64,000 nt of DNA from Myoxocephalus aenaeus (GCA_038501785.1 JBAMJR010000084.1:2912501-2976500); one strand, 5' to 3'; shown: positions 10,781 to 23,309, counted from the stretch's first letter. A program made the numbers and translations. Notes: a model not told the origin generated them from the letters alone.

Positions 10781-13700
10781 TTTGACAGAGTATTGCGACA
10801 TGTGTCAGCCCGCGATATTGCAAGTCGTATTATAAGCATAAAAATGTCAGCCGCTCTCCTCTCATTCATAAATTGGGGGACAATAGACGGCGATGAAGGA
10901 TGACGAACGATGAAGATGATTGGCATTCCACCCCGTCGAACGTCGCTCTCTGGACAAATGAATTCCGAGGGCCCCCCGCCTCATTTCAACGAGCTTTCCC
11001 CCCCCCCGCTATGTTCCAGCATAAATCATGTTAACCTTCTCATTTTCAAGTTCATCCATTTTTAAAAATGGGCTCTTCCCTCTTGTCTCAGTGGCCTCGC
11101 CGACGCATCAAAGGGATCAGATTGCGGAGATTCCATTAAACATCAGACCGCAGAATATTGTGTCACTTTCCCAGGAATGCCAACTCTACTATCCGTCATA
11201 ACTGAGAGCTGTCGTCGCAGCGCTCTGCGCGGCATGCAATTGATCGTGGCGGGTCCAAGGATATCTGCGGATAAAGGCTGTGAAGAATCGGCGTTACAAT
11301 GCCGCCATAAAACAGATGATTGAGCCGTACCATGACAGCAACACCCACCATGTGGAAACGCGGGCGCAGCAGACATTGTGGGAAGGCAATCCGTGTCTGA
11401 TTTGCACTTCCATTCATTTCAACAAATAATGTTTTGTATTCTTACCAGCTTGTCATGGATGGCAGCTCCTCTTCTAGTATTACCCTTGTTTATCACTAGA
11501 CAGAATGTCGCTTTTGGACAATTCAACATTTTATAACGTGGAAAGCTAATGTTTTTAACAGAATTTCGTATCGTTATCTGTACATGGCAGCTAAAGTTAT
11601 GGCAAATAAACTATAGTAAGGCATCTAAAACTTCAGGAACAGATCGTGATCAACTGTTGCATTGTGACAAACTGGGGTCTAATGGTAAAAACCCACTGGA
11701 AGCAAATTGTGCATCATTCCTGTCTCCACTTTTGACTTGTCGCTGTGGAAGTGTCAGCGGTTGCCCGCTCATTACCAAGCGTTGTGTAAATAGGCATCCT
11801 ATCACTTTCTCCAACTATGTTCTTGACTTTGTGCCAAGCAACACTTTGCTTTTGATTGTATCTGTAATTTCGGGAGCATAGGAAATGGTACAAATAAGTG
11901 GTCCTTGAAATGCTCCGTGTTCACCCAGAAAAGATAGCTATTTTTTGTTAGTTTTTTTTTCCTGCATTTTCTTTGTAGAAGTCAAGAAAGAGACGCTGTT
12001 TGTGATTTTGACCCATTTGCAAATTATGTTAAAATGTATAAGGTTTTTTTTTGGCCAGTATACATGAATGCTAAGGCCCCAAAGATATTTTGGTTTCTCA
12101 AAGAAATATATTTGTGATCCACAGCCCAGTGCTGTCCCATTTCAATACAAGTGTTCTTTAAGGTTACCTTTGTTATATGCCCTTCACCCAAAAAAAAACC
12201 TTGGAGCTTCCATTTTCTAGATCTTTTTATTTTATTTCTCCTTGGTAACTCTCACTCTCAATTGCTGTCTGTTTTTTAGCAGGTCAAGGTTGAGCCCGAA
12301 CTAAAACCGGATGACCTCCGGTTCTCCCGAGAGATTTCATCACGGGGTCTTGTTTGTTTTTCGATGAAGTGTTGTTGAGAAAATAAAATATGAGGAAGAA
12401 CTGCACTCGGGGGAACACCATGCAAGGCTCCTCGTGGGAATGCGTTATCTCAAAACTGGGTAATTGTAGCAATTGGTGTCATCAACAAACTCATTTTTGT
12501 ACAATTATTATCACCATATTGAACGTTTTAGCCATTTTTCCAGGTGATTCTTTGTAAGCACTGTTGTACCAGCCTCTTAAATGAGAGTATTGTTAGATTT
12601 TAAACAGCTCAAAAATCGGGCACAAAGGATTTTATGATGTTGTTACTTCTCATACATCTGCCTTATGGATATTTTAGAAACTAGACTTTTGATTTGAAAG
12701 GATGATTGACACATTCACATCGGATGATAACAAGGCCAGACCTTCAACTAGTTTATTCTTTAATATAATGATTTCAATGCTAAATTAGTACAGTTTATAA
12801 AAAAAAAACTGCATGTCATTTTCAAATTATGAAAGAATTCCTTTTTTTTGCAGCAATGCTCCCTGGTGTGTGTGTGTGTGAGTGTTTTTACAAATAATGG
12901 CCACTTTGTTTTAGACCGACTACTTCTGTCTACTTCCATTGACATCTACAATTTCCCCAATTTGTCCTCACGGCCAGTATAACCGCCCCTTAAGCACCAG
13001 AACACGGCCGCTGTCATCGGACATTCAACGTGATTTTTCACACCGGCTTCTCTCAATCGCTGCATCGATGCAACGTTGACCTGCGACGTGATCTTTAAAG
13101 ACTACCTGGATTTGGCCCCAATCGAACAAGAAAGGAAAAAATGGAACGTCATCAGTCTGCTCCAAAGATAATACAATCAGAGCGGCGGCTTGTATTTGAC
13201 GGTTGCTTCTCTTCATTCACGAAGAGATTGACGACTGACGCTTTGACGGGAAAAATAACGAGCACCCCCACGGTTTCTCACTTAATCTACTAAAATGCTA
13301 ATGCGCGACCGATCGATACCACAGTATATTTACTCCAGCGCTTTTGCTGATATTGCAATTGCTTGAAACGTCAGGCGGTTGTGAAGACTATTTTTTTCTT
13401 CTTCTTTTGCCAGAGTAATCGAAAGCTGCAACAGAGAGATAAAGGAAGGGCCTAGGTTTACTCAGATACCGCCTGATATATCTGCACTGCAACCTCAAAA
13501 CGACCCATGAACCATGATGTGGTAAAGATGTCAACTGGTAGACACCAGCACGGAAAGGCGCTTCCAGGCTTTTCTTGATGGAGCAAAAAGCAAACAGTTT
13601 TGACACCATTCACTTCAGAAATCCTCTTTTTCCCTCCTCATCCGTAATGGTATGTTAGATCAAATCGAGGGTTGAGATGCATTGAAGCAAATGACAGCGA

Positions 13701-13792
13701 GGGTAGATGAGGGGTAAACGCACGTCTCTGTCGATGTGACAGGGGGGACACAATGTGAGAAGAAACGTACCAAAATAGATTCAAGATCAAAT

Positions 13793-13793
<1 letters not shown>
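10781..13793. other. Non-coding DNA, no gene recognised
   Basis: About 3 kb with open frames up to 110 codons (11549-11881, +), none resembling a known family. A short GT run near 12867-12880 and a 12-bp palindrome, TGCATCGATGCA (13061-13072), are present. Nothing else was recognised. Confidence 0.5.

Positions 13794-13824
<31 letters not shown>
13794..13824. repeat. GA/TC microsatellite
   Basis: About 15 GA repeats. Near 13900-13943 the motif GAGAATAATAGAAAAGA also occurs twice with a 23-bp period. Confidence 0.95.
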
Positions 13825-13826
<2 letters not shown>

Positions 13827-13989
13827 CATTTCCTCCACTTTCTATTGGTTGTATTGAAAAGCCTTTGTTTTGACAGGACTATAAATTAATTAGCTGACTG
13901 AGAATAATAGAAAAGATTTCCACGAGAATAATAGAAAAGAAAGAGGACGTTAGTATGTCTTAAATTGTAATAATATATTAATATAATAT

Positions 13990-13992
<3 letters not shown>

Positions 13993-14051
<59 letters not shown>
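13993..14051. repeat. TA microsatellite
   Basis: About 29 TA repeats preceded by degenerate AATATA units. It is self-complementary and able to form a cruciform. Confidence 0.95.
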
Positions 14052-14052
<1 letters not shown>

Positions 14053-14254
14053 CAGTCTACTAGATTGTGAAATGACTACAAGCCACTGGATGTTGCCATG
14101 GTTTCCCTGAACATTGTTATACTATGATTTTTATTATTTAGTTGCTGATGAAATATATGCAGTTGAGTGTAGATAAAGAAAACTTTTATTTCAGGGTAAC
14201 ATCTGTATTTTTCATCCCATTTCCCCATGTGATTTTGTCTCAGTGCCGAATGGG

Positions 14255-14500
14255 GACAGAACATTTTTTTTAAGAGAGAGAGAGCGGCAGACGCTAAAAA
14301 GGCTGCAATGTAATCGCTCTGGGCGATGCACTGTACGTCAATGTACGTCCACTGGAAGTGGAAACGTTTGGCTACATTATGGAGAGGAGCCCCGCAGAGA
14401 AATAAAATGCTTTTCATTTTAATTTCACAAACCAGCTCAAGCGAAAGGTAAAGACAATTTTAGGTTTGTGTCGGGTCCTTTCAATAATGTTGTTTGGAAT
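14255..14500. repeat. Dispersed repeat, copy A (shared with 31826-32030)
   Basis: The segment with GCAGACGCTAAAAAGGCTGC, then CAATGTAAT and GTACGTCCAC, and then CATTATGGAGAGGAGCCC followed by GCAGAGAAATA has a clear counterpart at 31826-32030 in the same order. A partial inverted match, GTCGGGTCCTTTCAATAATG, follows near 14470-14490, so the unit may have inverted ends. I remember this sequence from non-coding exons in fish transcripts but cannot name its family. Confidence 0.7.
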
Positions 14501-16602
14501 TGCGGAGCAATTACAATTTAACCCGATTAGAGTCTGCATCATTCTGGCTCAATACTTGACCAATTAAAAAAATTAGTAGTCATTTAGACCCAACATCATG
14601 GGAAAATTCTGAGATTTGAGAAATACCAAATTTACCCTGTAATGTTTTTTCCCCATTGAACTATGTTGATGGATTTAATTCATCACACTTTTAAAGATAA
14701 CTTCAATGAAAATGACTTTCTCTGTTCCACATAATGTGTTTTGATTTCAGTTACAGACGCAGCATGGATTTTGCAGTGCACAAATGTGATGCTCAATTTA
14801 TTAAACACACATGACCACCGAATCTCAAGCAAATATCTGCAAGCAAATTAAACAAATAGAAAATGCTTTGGAAGATTTTAGAAAAGATAACGGGCAACAG
14901 CGCTAAGCCCAATTAAAGCAAGGCCTTTTGAGTGGTGATTTCTGCTGAGAAAATTCTTGAAACGAGAAGAGATTTGAAGTCATCCATTTCCATGGACTTG
15001 ACTCTGCCATACTGAAGAGATCCCATTCATAACGCACTGTTTGGTTGGTGGTTTCCTGACAATAGAATTGACAAAAAAAAAGTAAGAAAATCTGCCCTCA
15101 ATTTCTTAATCCATGAAAAAAGCATTTAACCATTTAACCAGTCTCAAATAACACCAAAAAAGGTTTTATTTTTTTTGTTCTATTACCTCAAAGTTTTCAG
15201 GAAAGCACTTTTTACATCTGATGGAGCGTGATGCAGTCTGTGGCCAATGACCCACGCAGAGACGTATTGACTGGAGCCGAGCTATTGGAAAGATGTCTGA
15301 CTCAACAGAACAGTTTGGGAAAAGTGTCCCCGGGAGGCTGCCTCGGTGGCTTCATTAAAACGTATCATTTATATGTTGGAGTTCTGTGCACTGTGTGCGG
15401 CAGCCATAACTAAGGTTAGTCCAAGAACACTGCGGTTTGGTCCCAAAGGGTTCCTTAACTCAGCCCTCAGCCACATGTCAGGTAGACAACATGAGGTGTA
15501 AAGCATTAAATGATGTGTGTGTGTTCTTGTTTTTATTTGTTTGTCCTTGTTCCTTTCGGCTGAGAAGGTCACTTTCAGGGCCTGTGCACACCAGCGGCTT
15601 TTTTTCAATTTTCCCCCACTTGTTGACCAGTACTAAACCAATTTTTTGGAAAAATGTATTTTTAATGAATTAGCAAACTATTTTGACCTATTACTTGTGG
15701 TCCAGGATATTCATATCTGAGCTAGATGACTCTTACAAATATCCAATGTGGGTCAAAATACATCGCTGTAACAATACTTTTACTATTAGCATTATGATAA
15801 TTTACCTACACTGGTGCACTTTTATATAAACACATTTTTTTAGAGGGTTGAATTATGTTTTGAGGCTTTTAAATATGTAAATAATGTTATTGTTAACACT
15901 TGAATGTGACACTTTGACTGGCTTTTAAAGTGTGTGGTGGATTAGTGATTACAGTGTCTGTCAATCACTCGACATCCAAACCCACATGTCAGCATAAACC
16001 ATTTCCGCTACATCGGCACAAGGAAAGCATGAAAGCAACACAAGCTTACTTGTGGAAATCAAAGTCTAATTATCTTTATGATTAATATGCCCAGTCACTT
16101 CATGAGCCTTTCTTCAGCGAACAATAAGCCCCGATAGTCCATTTTCTAAAGTGCTTTTCTTCCATAACCTCCGTCTCCATCCAGTTTTCATAGTGCGTTA
16201 CTAACTGACTGAAAGCTAAAGTGTATTGACTCTATTGAAAATAAAATACCACCTGATGTTTCCATTGTGTGCTGTGCAATTGTATTTGTATCATGACTTT
16301 ATTATTTAAGAACAGATGAATTCAGTCTTTTAATAATTTTTTCAGAGCAAACATATCTGCCATCAATCTCACAATCTAATCCTTATTTATCCGGCTTTAT
16401 CAAGATGACCACGAAGTGGTTTAAGAAGTGCACCGTGTGAACTTTAAGCTTAATAATGCACATATTATAAAGTAGGTGAACATCTATTATGCAGCTGCAT
16501 ATTCATTCAGTTATATTACAATCTGTTTGAATACGGGGGCATGTCTGTGCATAAACATTTGGCACATTTGCGATGTGGTCTTTTCTTTGCTCAACTTGTT
16601 GC
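14501..16602. other. Non-coding DNA, nothing recognised
   Basis: About 2.1 kb of AT-rich sequence. Short frames at 15228-15413 and 15437-15673 do not resemble known proteins. No TIRs or arrays were seen. Confidence 0.5.
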
Positions 16603-16695
16603 TGAGTAACCTGGGTGTAGTGTGCCTCTCACCCAGTGCATGCTGGTCTATGCTCTGACCCTGAACCAGACAAGTGGCTTAGAGGATGGATGGAT
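16603..16695 (+). mobile_element. SINE 3' fragment
   Basis: The sequence TGTGCCTCTCACCCAGTGCA, followed by TGCTGG and a run ending GGATGGATGGAT, matches the 3' half of the SINE at 28345-28660 (CCTGCCTCTCGCCCACTGCA, then TGCTAG, ending GAATGGATGGA). The 5' tRNA-like part is missing, as expected for a truncated retroposon. Confidence 0.7.
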
Positions 16696-18040
16696 ATATG
16701 AACGGATGAAACATAATGGTGAACTTCGTCTGCAAGTTAGATCATTTCGGCCTTCTGGTAATTATCAGCAGAAAGATTGTTTGAAACCTATTTTTTTTTT
16801 ACAAACATCTAAATCCAAACTTTTCAAGCTGTGCTTCTTCAATGACCACACAGCGAGGATAAGGGTTGACCTTAAATGCTGTCAATGAACAAGATTGAGA
16901 TACATGTCTATTTAAGTTCCCACTTATGCTTGTATTATTAGTGGTCTCCAAGCCTTACAGTTCAATAGTTTTCTGTATGATATCAGTTTGAAAAGACAAT
17001 TATTTTGTCTGAAAAAAAGAAGAAAAAAGGAAGATTAATACATATTCAACATTATCTGCTGTCATTTAATGTCATTCATCCTTTCAAACACGGACCGCTT
17101 TAGAAAACGTTACATTCCTGTGGAGCACTGCGAGCCTCGTGAGCCACTACGGCGTCTACAGGTCCTCCCCTAACGATTTTAATCAGGAGCTCATTATGTC
17201 TCGCACACACAGGCCACTCAATCACATCAATTGATTAATTAAGTGCCAAGGGCGTTTGGGGACCCAGGTGGCAATATGATCCCTGAGGACATAATGAAGG
17301 TCCGAAAGCAAGAGTCATTAAATAAATGGTGCTGCGGGGTCAGCATAACTGTCGCATGCACCCACTTCTACATCTAATTAAAAAAGCAAGTGGTCTTCTC
17401 AATAAAAATCTGATGACTTACTACAAGGGCAGATGTTCTTTCTGAGCTTTCTGGTGCTACACTCCAGTGTTAAGTCAGCAGGAGAAGAGGACGAGAGGAA
17501 GGAAGGGGATTTGTGCAAGGCAGCATCATAGTAAAGCATGTAATACAAGCTAATCCTCTTCCACTCGTGCTGCTGTGAGGCCAGGAAACGGAGGGAGCGC
17601 CGGCTTGATTCGACTCAACCTGCGGTAATATCTCGGTAAATAAGAACCGTGTTGGCCATTTATTCACACTCACACTCACTGAATAGCATCAACATAGCAG
17701 TTCCACCGGAGTCATGGCTCTCAAGCTGCTAGCATGATTAAAGATGTAGATCTGTTTGTTTGTACGGCCACTGTGCATACAGAGGTGTTTTTTTTAAATG
17801 CAGGGAATTTAAGTATTTCCGGCCCTTTAGTGGAAGAGAACATCACGTTAAACTGCACATCAAATACCAGCTGCAAACTTCCATACTGGACCCTGAAGAA
17901 TATCTTTTTTTCATTGGGGTCATTGGTGCCAGAAAACACAGTGGGGTGCTTTAATACTTTTCAAATGTTAATATTGCCTCAAGTCATATTCTACTATGTT
18001 TACATGTTGCATCATCTAAGAAAGTAAATTCAAATGCTGG
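16696..18040. other. Non-coding DNA, nothing recognised
   Basis: No repeat or gene recognised. The overlapping frames at 17734-18027 and 17470-17679 look random. Confidence 0.5.
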
Positions 18041-18104
18041 CAAGCAGTTTTGACATCGATTTGTGAAAACCAAGCTTTGGTCATTTTAAATGGACTATTT
18101 TTGA

Positions 18105-18485
18105 ATGCTACGTTTTGTTAGGATTGCAACACGATCACAGTCTCATATCTCAGCTGCTCCTTTATTTCACAAACTGCAGATTCTTACTATTTATAACATT
18201 AATATTTCTTTAACTTGCATTTTCATGTATAAAATACTTTTAGGTGAAGGAAATATTCCTGATCATTTCAAGACCTTCTTCAAAGTCAATTCTCAGATTC
18301 ATTCTCACTCAACTCGTCAATCTTCACATCTTCATCCTCCAAAATTACTGACTAGCAGAGGTCAATTCTCTATTAGATTTAGGGGAACCAAGTTATGGAA
18401 TAACTTTTCCCACCTCACAAAGAAATGTCTCTCTATAAAAACTTACAAAAATTGCCTAAAAGAAAGTCTAATTGCTGTTTCGTAA
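18105..18485 (+). pseudogene. 5'-truncated LINE ORF2, C-terminal region (L2/CR1/I-like, tentative)
   Basis: The frame stays open for 127 codons and reads as the region C-terminal to the reverse transcriptase domain in vertebrate and invertebrate LINEs. Early on it has a HISAAPLFHKLQIL-type segment (family pattern: APLF-KL-IL-L-DI). Next comes CIFMYKILLG. A THR-type pattern follows (HSTRQSSHLH), and then the hallmark GQFSIRFRGTKLWNNF (family: RQFSIRF-G-KLWNSLP), ending in a KTYKNCLKESL helix. An in-frame TGA directly precedes the first ATG, and the catalytic FADD part of the RT is absent, so this is the 3' stump left by incomplete reverse transcription. The ORF tail is intact, so the insertion is not very old. 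Inactive. Confidence 0.82.
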
Positions 18486-18905
18486 GAGTTTGTTATGTAT
18501 TGGTGTTTTTTTTTCTTTCTTGTTTTAGTTGTTATATCGACATTTTTAGTTACCATTGCTTAGAAATTGCCACAGAGGTTTAATCCAATATCCCTGAACA
18601 AACTCAAGCTATGCTGACTTTCACGGTCACACATGCATACACACACACTCACACAGACTTGACATGATTACATTATTTTTCTTTCTCTTCTTTCTTTCTT
18701 TTGTTGTCTTTCTTATGTATATTTCAATTTATGTTTGTAATTTTGTAAAATTTTAAATATTATATATTATAGGTGGAGGCTTCAAATAAGCCCAGTTGGC
18801 TTTTTGTCTCTTCCTGCACTGTGATATTCATTTTTTGTTTCTGTTATGATTTTTGTTTTGTTTTATTGTTTGAATTGTGCAAAAATAAAATAAAATACAA
18901 ATACA
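18486..18905 (+). mobile_element. 3' UTR and tail of the LINE at 18105
   Basis: Downstream of the LINE stop codon lies a T-rich stretch with CTTCAAATAAGCCCAGTTGG, a segment I remember from LINE 3' UTRs in fish. It ends in an A-rich tail of AAAATA units near 18885-18905, where the insertion probably ends. The exact target duplication was not resolved. Confidence 0.65.
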
Positions 18906-19599
18906 AGACAATGTTAAGCCCATTATCATAGCAAGTGCGTGCACTAGCCGGGTCACTTGACAATCAAGTGTGCCGGCACAGGATGTTCCCAGAGTAAAAG
19001 CCAAACAACCCTTTTTTTAACTAATGATGTGCAGGTATGTCTCGTTAAAGCGCTCATTATTTCCCGGCTATAATTTTAATGAAGGGTTGCAGACGTTCAG
19101 CCGCAGTAGCACACGGAACAGTAACCTTTCATGGAGTTTCTATTAGTGAAATAGTCTCAAAATCTTTGCTTTGCATTTGCCCCACTGATTTCAGCACGGA
19201 AGTCAAAGTAGAAAGAGAGTCGGCGCTGGGTATTGGGAATAAAGATCTGTGTGTGGGTCTGTCTGTCGCCCAGCAGTTTGCATCACCCCCTAGGGTTGAT
19301 TTGTGCCAAAATTGTCACCATGAAAGAGAACCTCGCAGCGTGTGTTCTCCCTCAAAACTAAACGACTCCTTCCTGGCAGGCGGCTGCCTTCGACTCTGTG
19401 GGGCGAACTGGCGAGTTCGACTGAAACGAGAGGGGAAGGGGGGGAGGGGTTGTCGATCCAAATCCCACAAACGAGAGAGTCGGTCTCCCCTCAACCGCCG
19501 CTGCCGGGGCCCTTGAGGAGCCCGATTCCTTCCGTGAAGTCAATCAGTGAGGAAGAGTTCAGGATTCTGATGAATGCTATTTCAAAGTACAGTATGGGA
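18906..19599. other. Non-coding DNA between two LINE remnants
   Basis: A 145-codon plus-strand frame (19079-19516) has many basic residues but no domain I recognise. A small hairpin, CACTTGA/TCAAGTG, and the 12-bp palindrome TGTGCCGGCACA lie at 18954-18980. No other signal was seen. Confidence 0.45.
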
Positions 19600-19938
19600 G
19601 AGTATATCCCGCCATGCATGGGTAGATATACTACAGTTTCAGTCAGGAATTCCCCCTGCCTGGCAATGTCTTCCAGCTCCTCTTGAGGGATACAGAGGTG
19701 TTTCCAGGCCGGATGTGTATAATCTCTCTCGTGGTTTTCTAGGTCCATCCCACGGTCTTCTACCCAGTCGGACGTGCGGCGAGAACCGCCAAAGGAAGTC
19801 GCGCGGGCGGCATCCTAATCAGGTGGCTGAACCACCGCAACTGGCTGCTTTTGATGCAAAGGAGTGGCTCTATTCAGAGCTCCCTTCAGAGGTTTGAGCT
19901 ACTTACCTTATCTCTGAGGGGGATCCCAGTCACCTTTA
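19600..19938 (-). pseudogene. LINE reverse transcriptase C-terminal remnant, distal half (Rex1/Babar-like)
   Basis: The minus strand gives, in changing frames, PLRDKVSS-like sequence, LIRMPPARLPLAVLAARPTG followed by a TAG stop, and then RDYTHPAWKHLCIPQEELED. These match, in order, the fish LINE pattern LRDRVRSS, LIRMPPGRLP, RDYVSRLAWERLGIPPEELE as I remember it. Internal stops and frameshifts show it is inactive. It continues, after removal of the LTR at 19939-20542, into the fragment at 20543-20645. The 4060-4310 remnant covers an overlapping part of the same protein. Confidence 0.78.
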
Positions 19939-20542
19939 TGTGACCACGGGCCGCGACCTGGCCTTGATCAGGTTCAAATTATACTTTTACTGCACCTTCA
20001 ATACTGCTAAAAACAACTAAAGAGCTTGCAGTTTAAAAGGATCCATGTGGCAGTGGATGGCTTAATGACAAAGGAGTATTTCAGGAGTATCACATTTATT
20101 ATAGTCGACAACTTTGACACAATATTAAAATACAGGACGTCCAGCACATCTAAAAAGGTTAAAACCAATACAACTAAATGAACTAACTAACATAAAACCA
20201 TGCAACACAAAACCAAGCAATACAAAACAAAACTAAGTAAAACAAAACCATAAATATAAGTAAATTAATGAGTTAAACAAAACAGCAGCGGCAGTCAGCG
20301 TCTTGAGCCTGGAGCTGGACCTAGAGTAAAAGACAGATAAGCATGAACTCACAGCAAATATGCCTCAACTCAGGGAGCCAACGTCCACACCTACCGAAGC
20401 CTGGGAGTCAAAGAGAGAAAGAGGCAGCTCATGGTGTGGCTTTTTATGGTGGCCCAAACTAATTGGAACCAGGAAGTAAGAGGGGCTAAGGTCTACTCAG
20501 CCCTACAGCAGCCCAGGAAGAACATTTCCTGAGCCGGCTACA
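19939..20542 (-). mobile_element. Solo LTR inserted in the LINE remnant
   Basis: The 604-bp segment has the TG...CA ends of retroviral-type LTRs (plus strand TGTGACC...GGCTACA). It is flanked by the 4-bp direct repeat TTTA at 19935-19938 and 20543-20546. Deleting the segment and one TTTA restores continuity of the LINE sequence across the junction, which fixes the boundaries. Read on the minus strand it has a TATA-like box (CATAAAAAGCC, around 20441-20450) and an AATAAA signal (20095-20100) in the expected order. No internal gag, pol or env sequence adjoins it, so the full element was lost by LTR-LTR recombination. Gypsy-type is the likeliest source, but the superfamily cannot be fixed from an LTR alone. 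Confidence 0.82.
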
Positions 20543-20645
20543 TTTAGGAAACTCATTTCGGCTGCTTGTATCCACAAGTGCCATTCTTTCCATCACTGCT
20601 CTCAGCTCATGACCGTAGGCGAGGGTCGGAACGTAGACGGCCTCC
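20543..20645 (-). pseudogene. LINE reverse transcriptase remnant, proximal part
   Basis: The minus strand reads VYVPTLAYGHELRAVMERM and then shifts frame into IQAAEMSF-like sequence. This matches the fish LINE pattern IYVPTLTYGHELWVVTERTR followed by IQAAEMSFLRR. It is the N-terminal side of the fragment at 19600-19938, separated from it by the LTR insertion. Similarity stops near 20645, so the LINE copy was 5'-truncated there. Confidence 0.78.
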
Positions 20646-23180
20646 TCCACTTCCTTACTGCTGTGTAAATAGGCAGTTGTTTGCCAACATCATCACCATT
20701 TTACCTTTATAAGTGGATATCATGTTAATATTGTGTTCTCCGCTTGTTCTCAAGTGGACAAAGAACGGTTTTGTGCTGAAGCTGGTGAAAATAGAGTATG
20801 ATTAGATGGTGTTTTTACCATTGTACTGTTGTTGTGACACATTCTTGAGAACTGCCTAGTTACTCTCACATTAACCTTTTGAAATAAATAATTATAGCCC
20901 TTACAACCACGCTCTCTAGTCAATGAGCTCAAATTATTGCTCTGTTTACATTTCCATTATTGGAACTGCTGTAATCAGACGTCATTTAAATCCCCACTTC
21001 TTTGGAGGTCGAGAAAATGCAAGATATTTATGTGAGGGGCGCTGACATTTTTTGTCAGTAGAGAACTCCTGAAAGACTTTTTAGATGTTTTGACACTTAC
21101 CTCGGTCTGTAGGGGTTGAGCCCAGTGAGTTTCAGCATGGATAGAGTCCATTTAAAAAGATCGCTGTGTGCCCACTCAGAGCTGATCCTCGGCTGACAGG
21201 TCAAATGCATCTCCATTCCCCTGTAGTGAAAACCTTGATGTGACCTTCTCCATCCAACTGGCCTTTTAAGGGAACACTTAATCAATAACCCCCGTTGTGT
21301 GGAGTCAGGTTTCAACACGAGGCAGAGATCTGCGACTCGCCCGCCCTGCTCTCAGCTCCAACTCCCTGCTTGTTCACGCTAACGCTACTTTTTTTTATCA
21401 CCTTCCAGTCTCCCAATCGACACCCTACTTTTCATTAATGCTGTATATAATATCCCCCTACCATTGCGTAGATGAAGATACGAAACGTTCCACGTGATAA
21501 GTATTCAAACACAACACAGGTCTATCATTCATTTATGATAAACTCGTTTGTTGACACCCAGCTTTGCTCGAGGCCTTTTCACGTGTGCATTTTGTAATAA
21601 TGGAATACATTGACTGAACTGTTCTGCCTGAACATCGCCTGTTGTTCACGCGTGAATATTTTAATTTTAAAAAGACAATTAACACAACGCCACCATTATG
21701 TCTAAAAACGCCTCTGGCCGAAAGATAATTGAGTGGAACCAGTTTGTTCACTTCCTGAATTTACTGTAGCTGCATGACCGCTAGTTGTCTCTTCACGTTA
21801 ACTACTTTAAAGTCAGACTACGCACAAATGCCATCATTTCATTTGCAAGTGGTATTTTTTTTAAGACGATGTGAAAGTCTAAATTGTTGCTCAATTTGAA
21901 ATTTCAAAATGAACGGACGATGTGAATATGTTTTAAGTTGTGCAGCCACGGTCGCCATCATGCGTCCAGTGATTTAAACAGGAGGTTTAATGTTGCCATT
22001 AAGTTTGGGGCAACATTCTCGTTGCAACAATCAGCTGCCTAATGAACTAAATTGTGAGAGAGAATTCTGCTGACCTACAAATGGAAATAATGCACCAAAA
22101 ACAGACCTCCTCATCCGCATGTATGTTGTGGAAACAAGAAACACGGTATGATGCACTATTTTCTCCATGTGCAGAAACATCTGTTCGTCTCAACCTCACA
22201 GTCCACAACTCGCCCAACGTTTGAGTACCGTACATGTCCTTGAACATGGCTGAGCGATACCTGATACATATTTTCAACATCCTACATTGGTGGACATCGA
22301 TTGTATACAATCGATATGTGAAACTCGGACACTGTTACTATTTCTACATCGATGTTAACACAGATACGGGACCACTTAAACTGTGAATCGATGTGATCAT
22401 TGAAAGGAAACATGTCACTGTGACCTCCGCGTCGTCACACACACCCAGGACCTTTTTAACCCAACGGTTGACTTAACGATCTGAATACTAGGTCTGCTTA
22501 ATACTCGGTATCCATTTGTTTCTCAGGAAATAGAATAATATGCTGAGCTGGATGCAGCCTTTGTGGTTTTACAAAGTTTCACCGCGGGACTGATTGATCG
22601 TCCTTCATCTTAAGCTTAATTCTGCAAATGTAAACACATCATACAATTTTAATTCAATCTCAATTGAAGCGACACCTCGCACTGTTCCACCGCACCACCC
22701 CTTTTCTCATATTGATCGAGGACCACTTTTTAAAGTTCATAAAAGTACGGCATGTTCTGTGTCATAAAGAATAAGTATTAGCTCCGGGCTGCAATTTCGC
22801 TTTTCACCAAGTATAATAAAATAGTAATTTCTTTGTTTTTAAAGAAGAATACTAACCTGAAACTCTAACTCGTGCAAGGGCTTCAGTGAAAAAACATCAA
22901 AACTATGATACAAATTCTCCCAGCTGAGATGACACTCTGCCTGAGGTATGATGCTGTGCACCTTTCTCTCTTGAACAGTCTCAGATGCACGCTTTCCTGA
23001 CACATTTGATCATATCTCCGTCGCTGTAAATCGCTCTGTGTCTCCACCCCAGATATCAGTTGACACATCAAAGTCCCAGAGTGTGGCTTAACGTTTGTTG
23101 TATTTCCTAAACCTAATTTGTTTTTGCCTCATCCTCAAATTTATTGAGTTGCCTAACTTTACATTAAATTGCTTTTAACG
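20646..23180. other. Non-coding DNA, no gene recognised
   Basis: About 2.5 kb with only short chance frames. It holds the 20-bp palindrome at 22296-22315, listed separately. Several further ATCGAT motifs occur between 22250 and 22400. Confidence 0.5.
22296..22315. repeat. Perfect 20-bp palindrome
   Basis: ATCGATTGTATACAATCGAT is fully self-complementary with no spacer. It contains two ATCGAT motifs around a GTATAC core. No known binding site is assigned. Confidence 0.9.
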
Positions 23181-23216
23181 TGTTGGCATGTGATTTTAAC
23201 ACATCACATGCCAACA
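23181..23216. repeat. Hairpin with perfect 14-bp arms
   Basis: TGTTGGCATGTGAT and ATCACATGCCAACA are exact inverted copies separated by 8 bp. No poly-T terminator or gene context suggests an RNA product. Confidence 0.88.
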
Positions 23217-23307
23217 GCACGTGATGCGCTGTGACGAAGTTTTGGTCATTTCATGTATTTGTGAGGTCACTTTGTTTTAAATTAGTTTCACTTTTCAAAA
23301 CTGGACT

Positions 23308-23309
<2 letters not shown>

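Noticed and set aside
19079..19516. 145-codon plus-strand frame beside the LINE remnant
   Set aside because: The product is basic without a domain. A competing minus frame in the same place ends inside the LINE remnant, which explains that part better.
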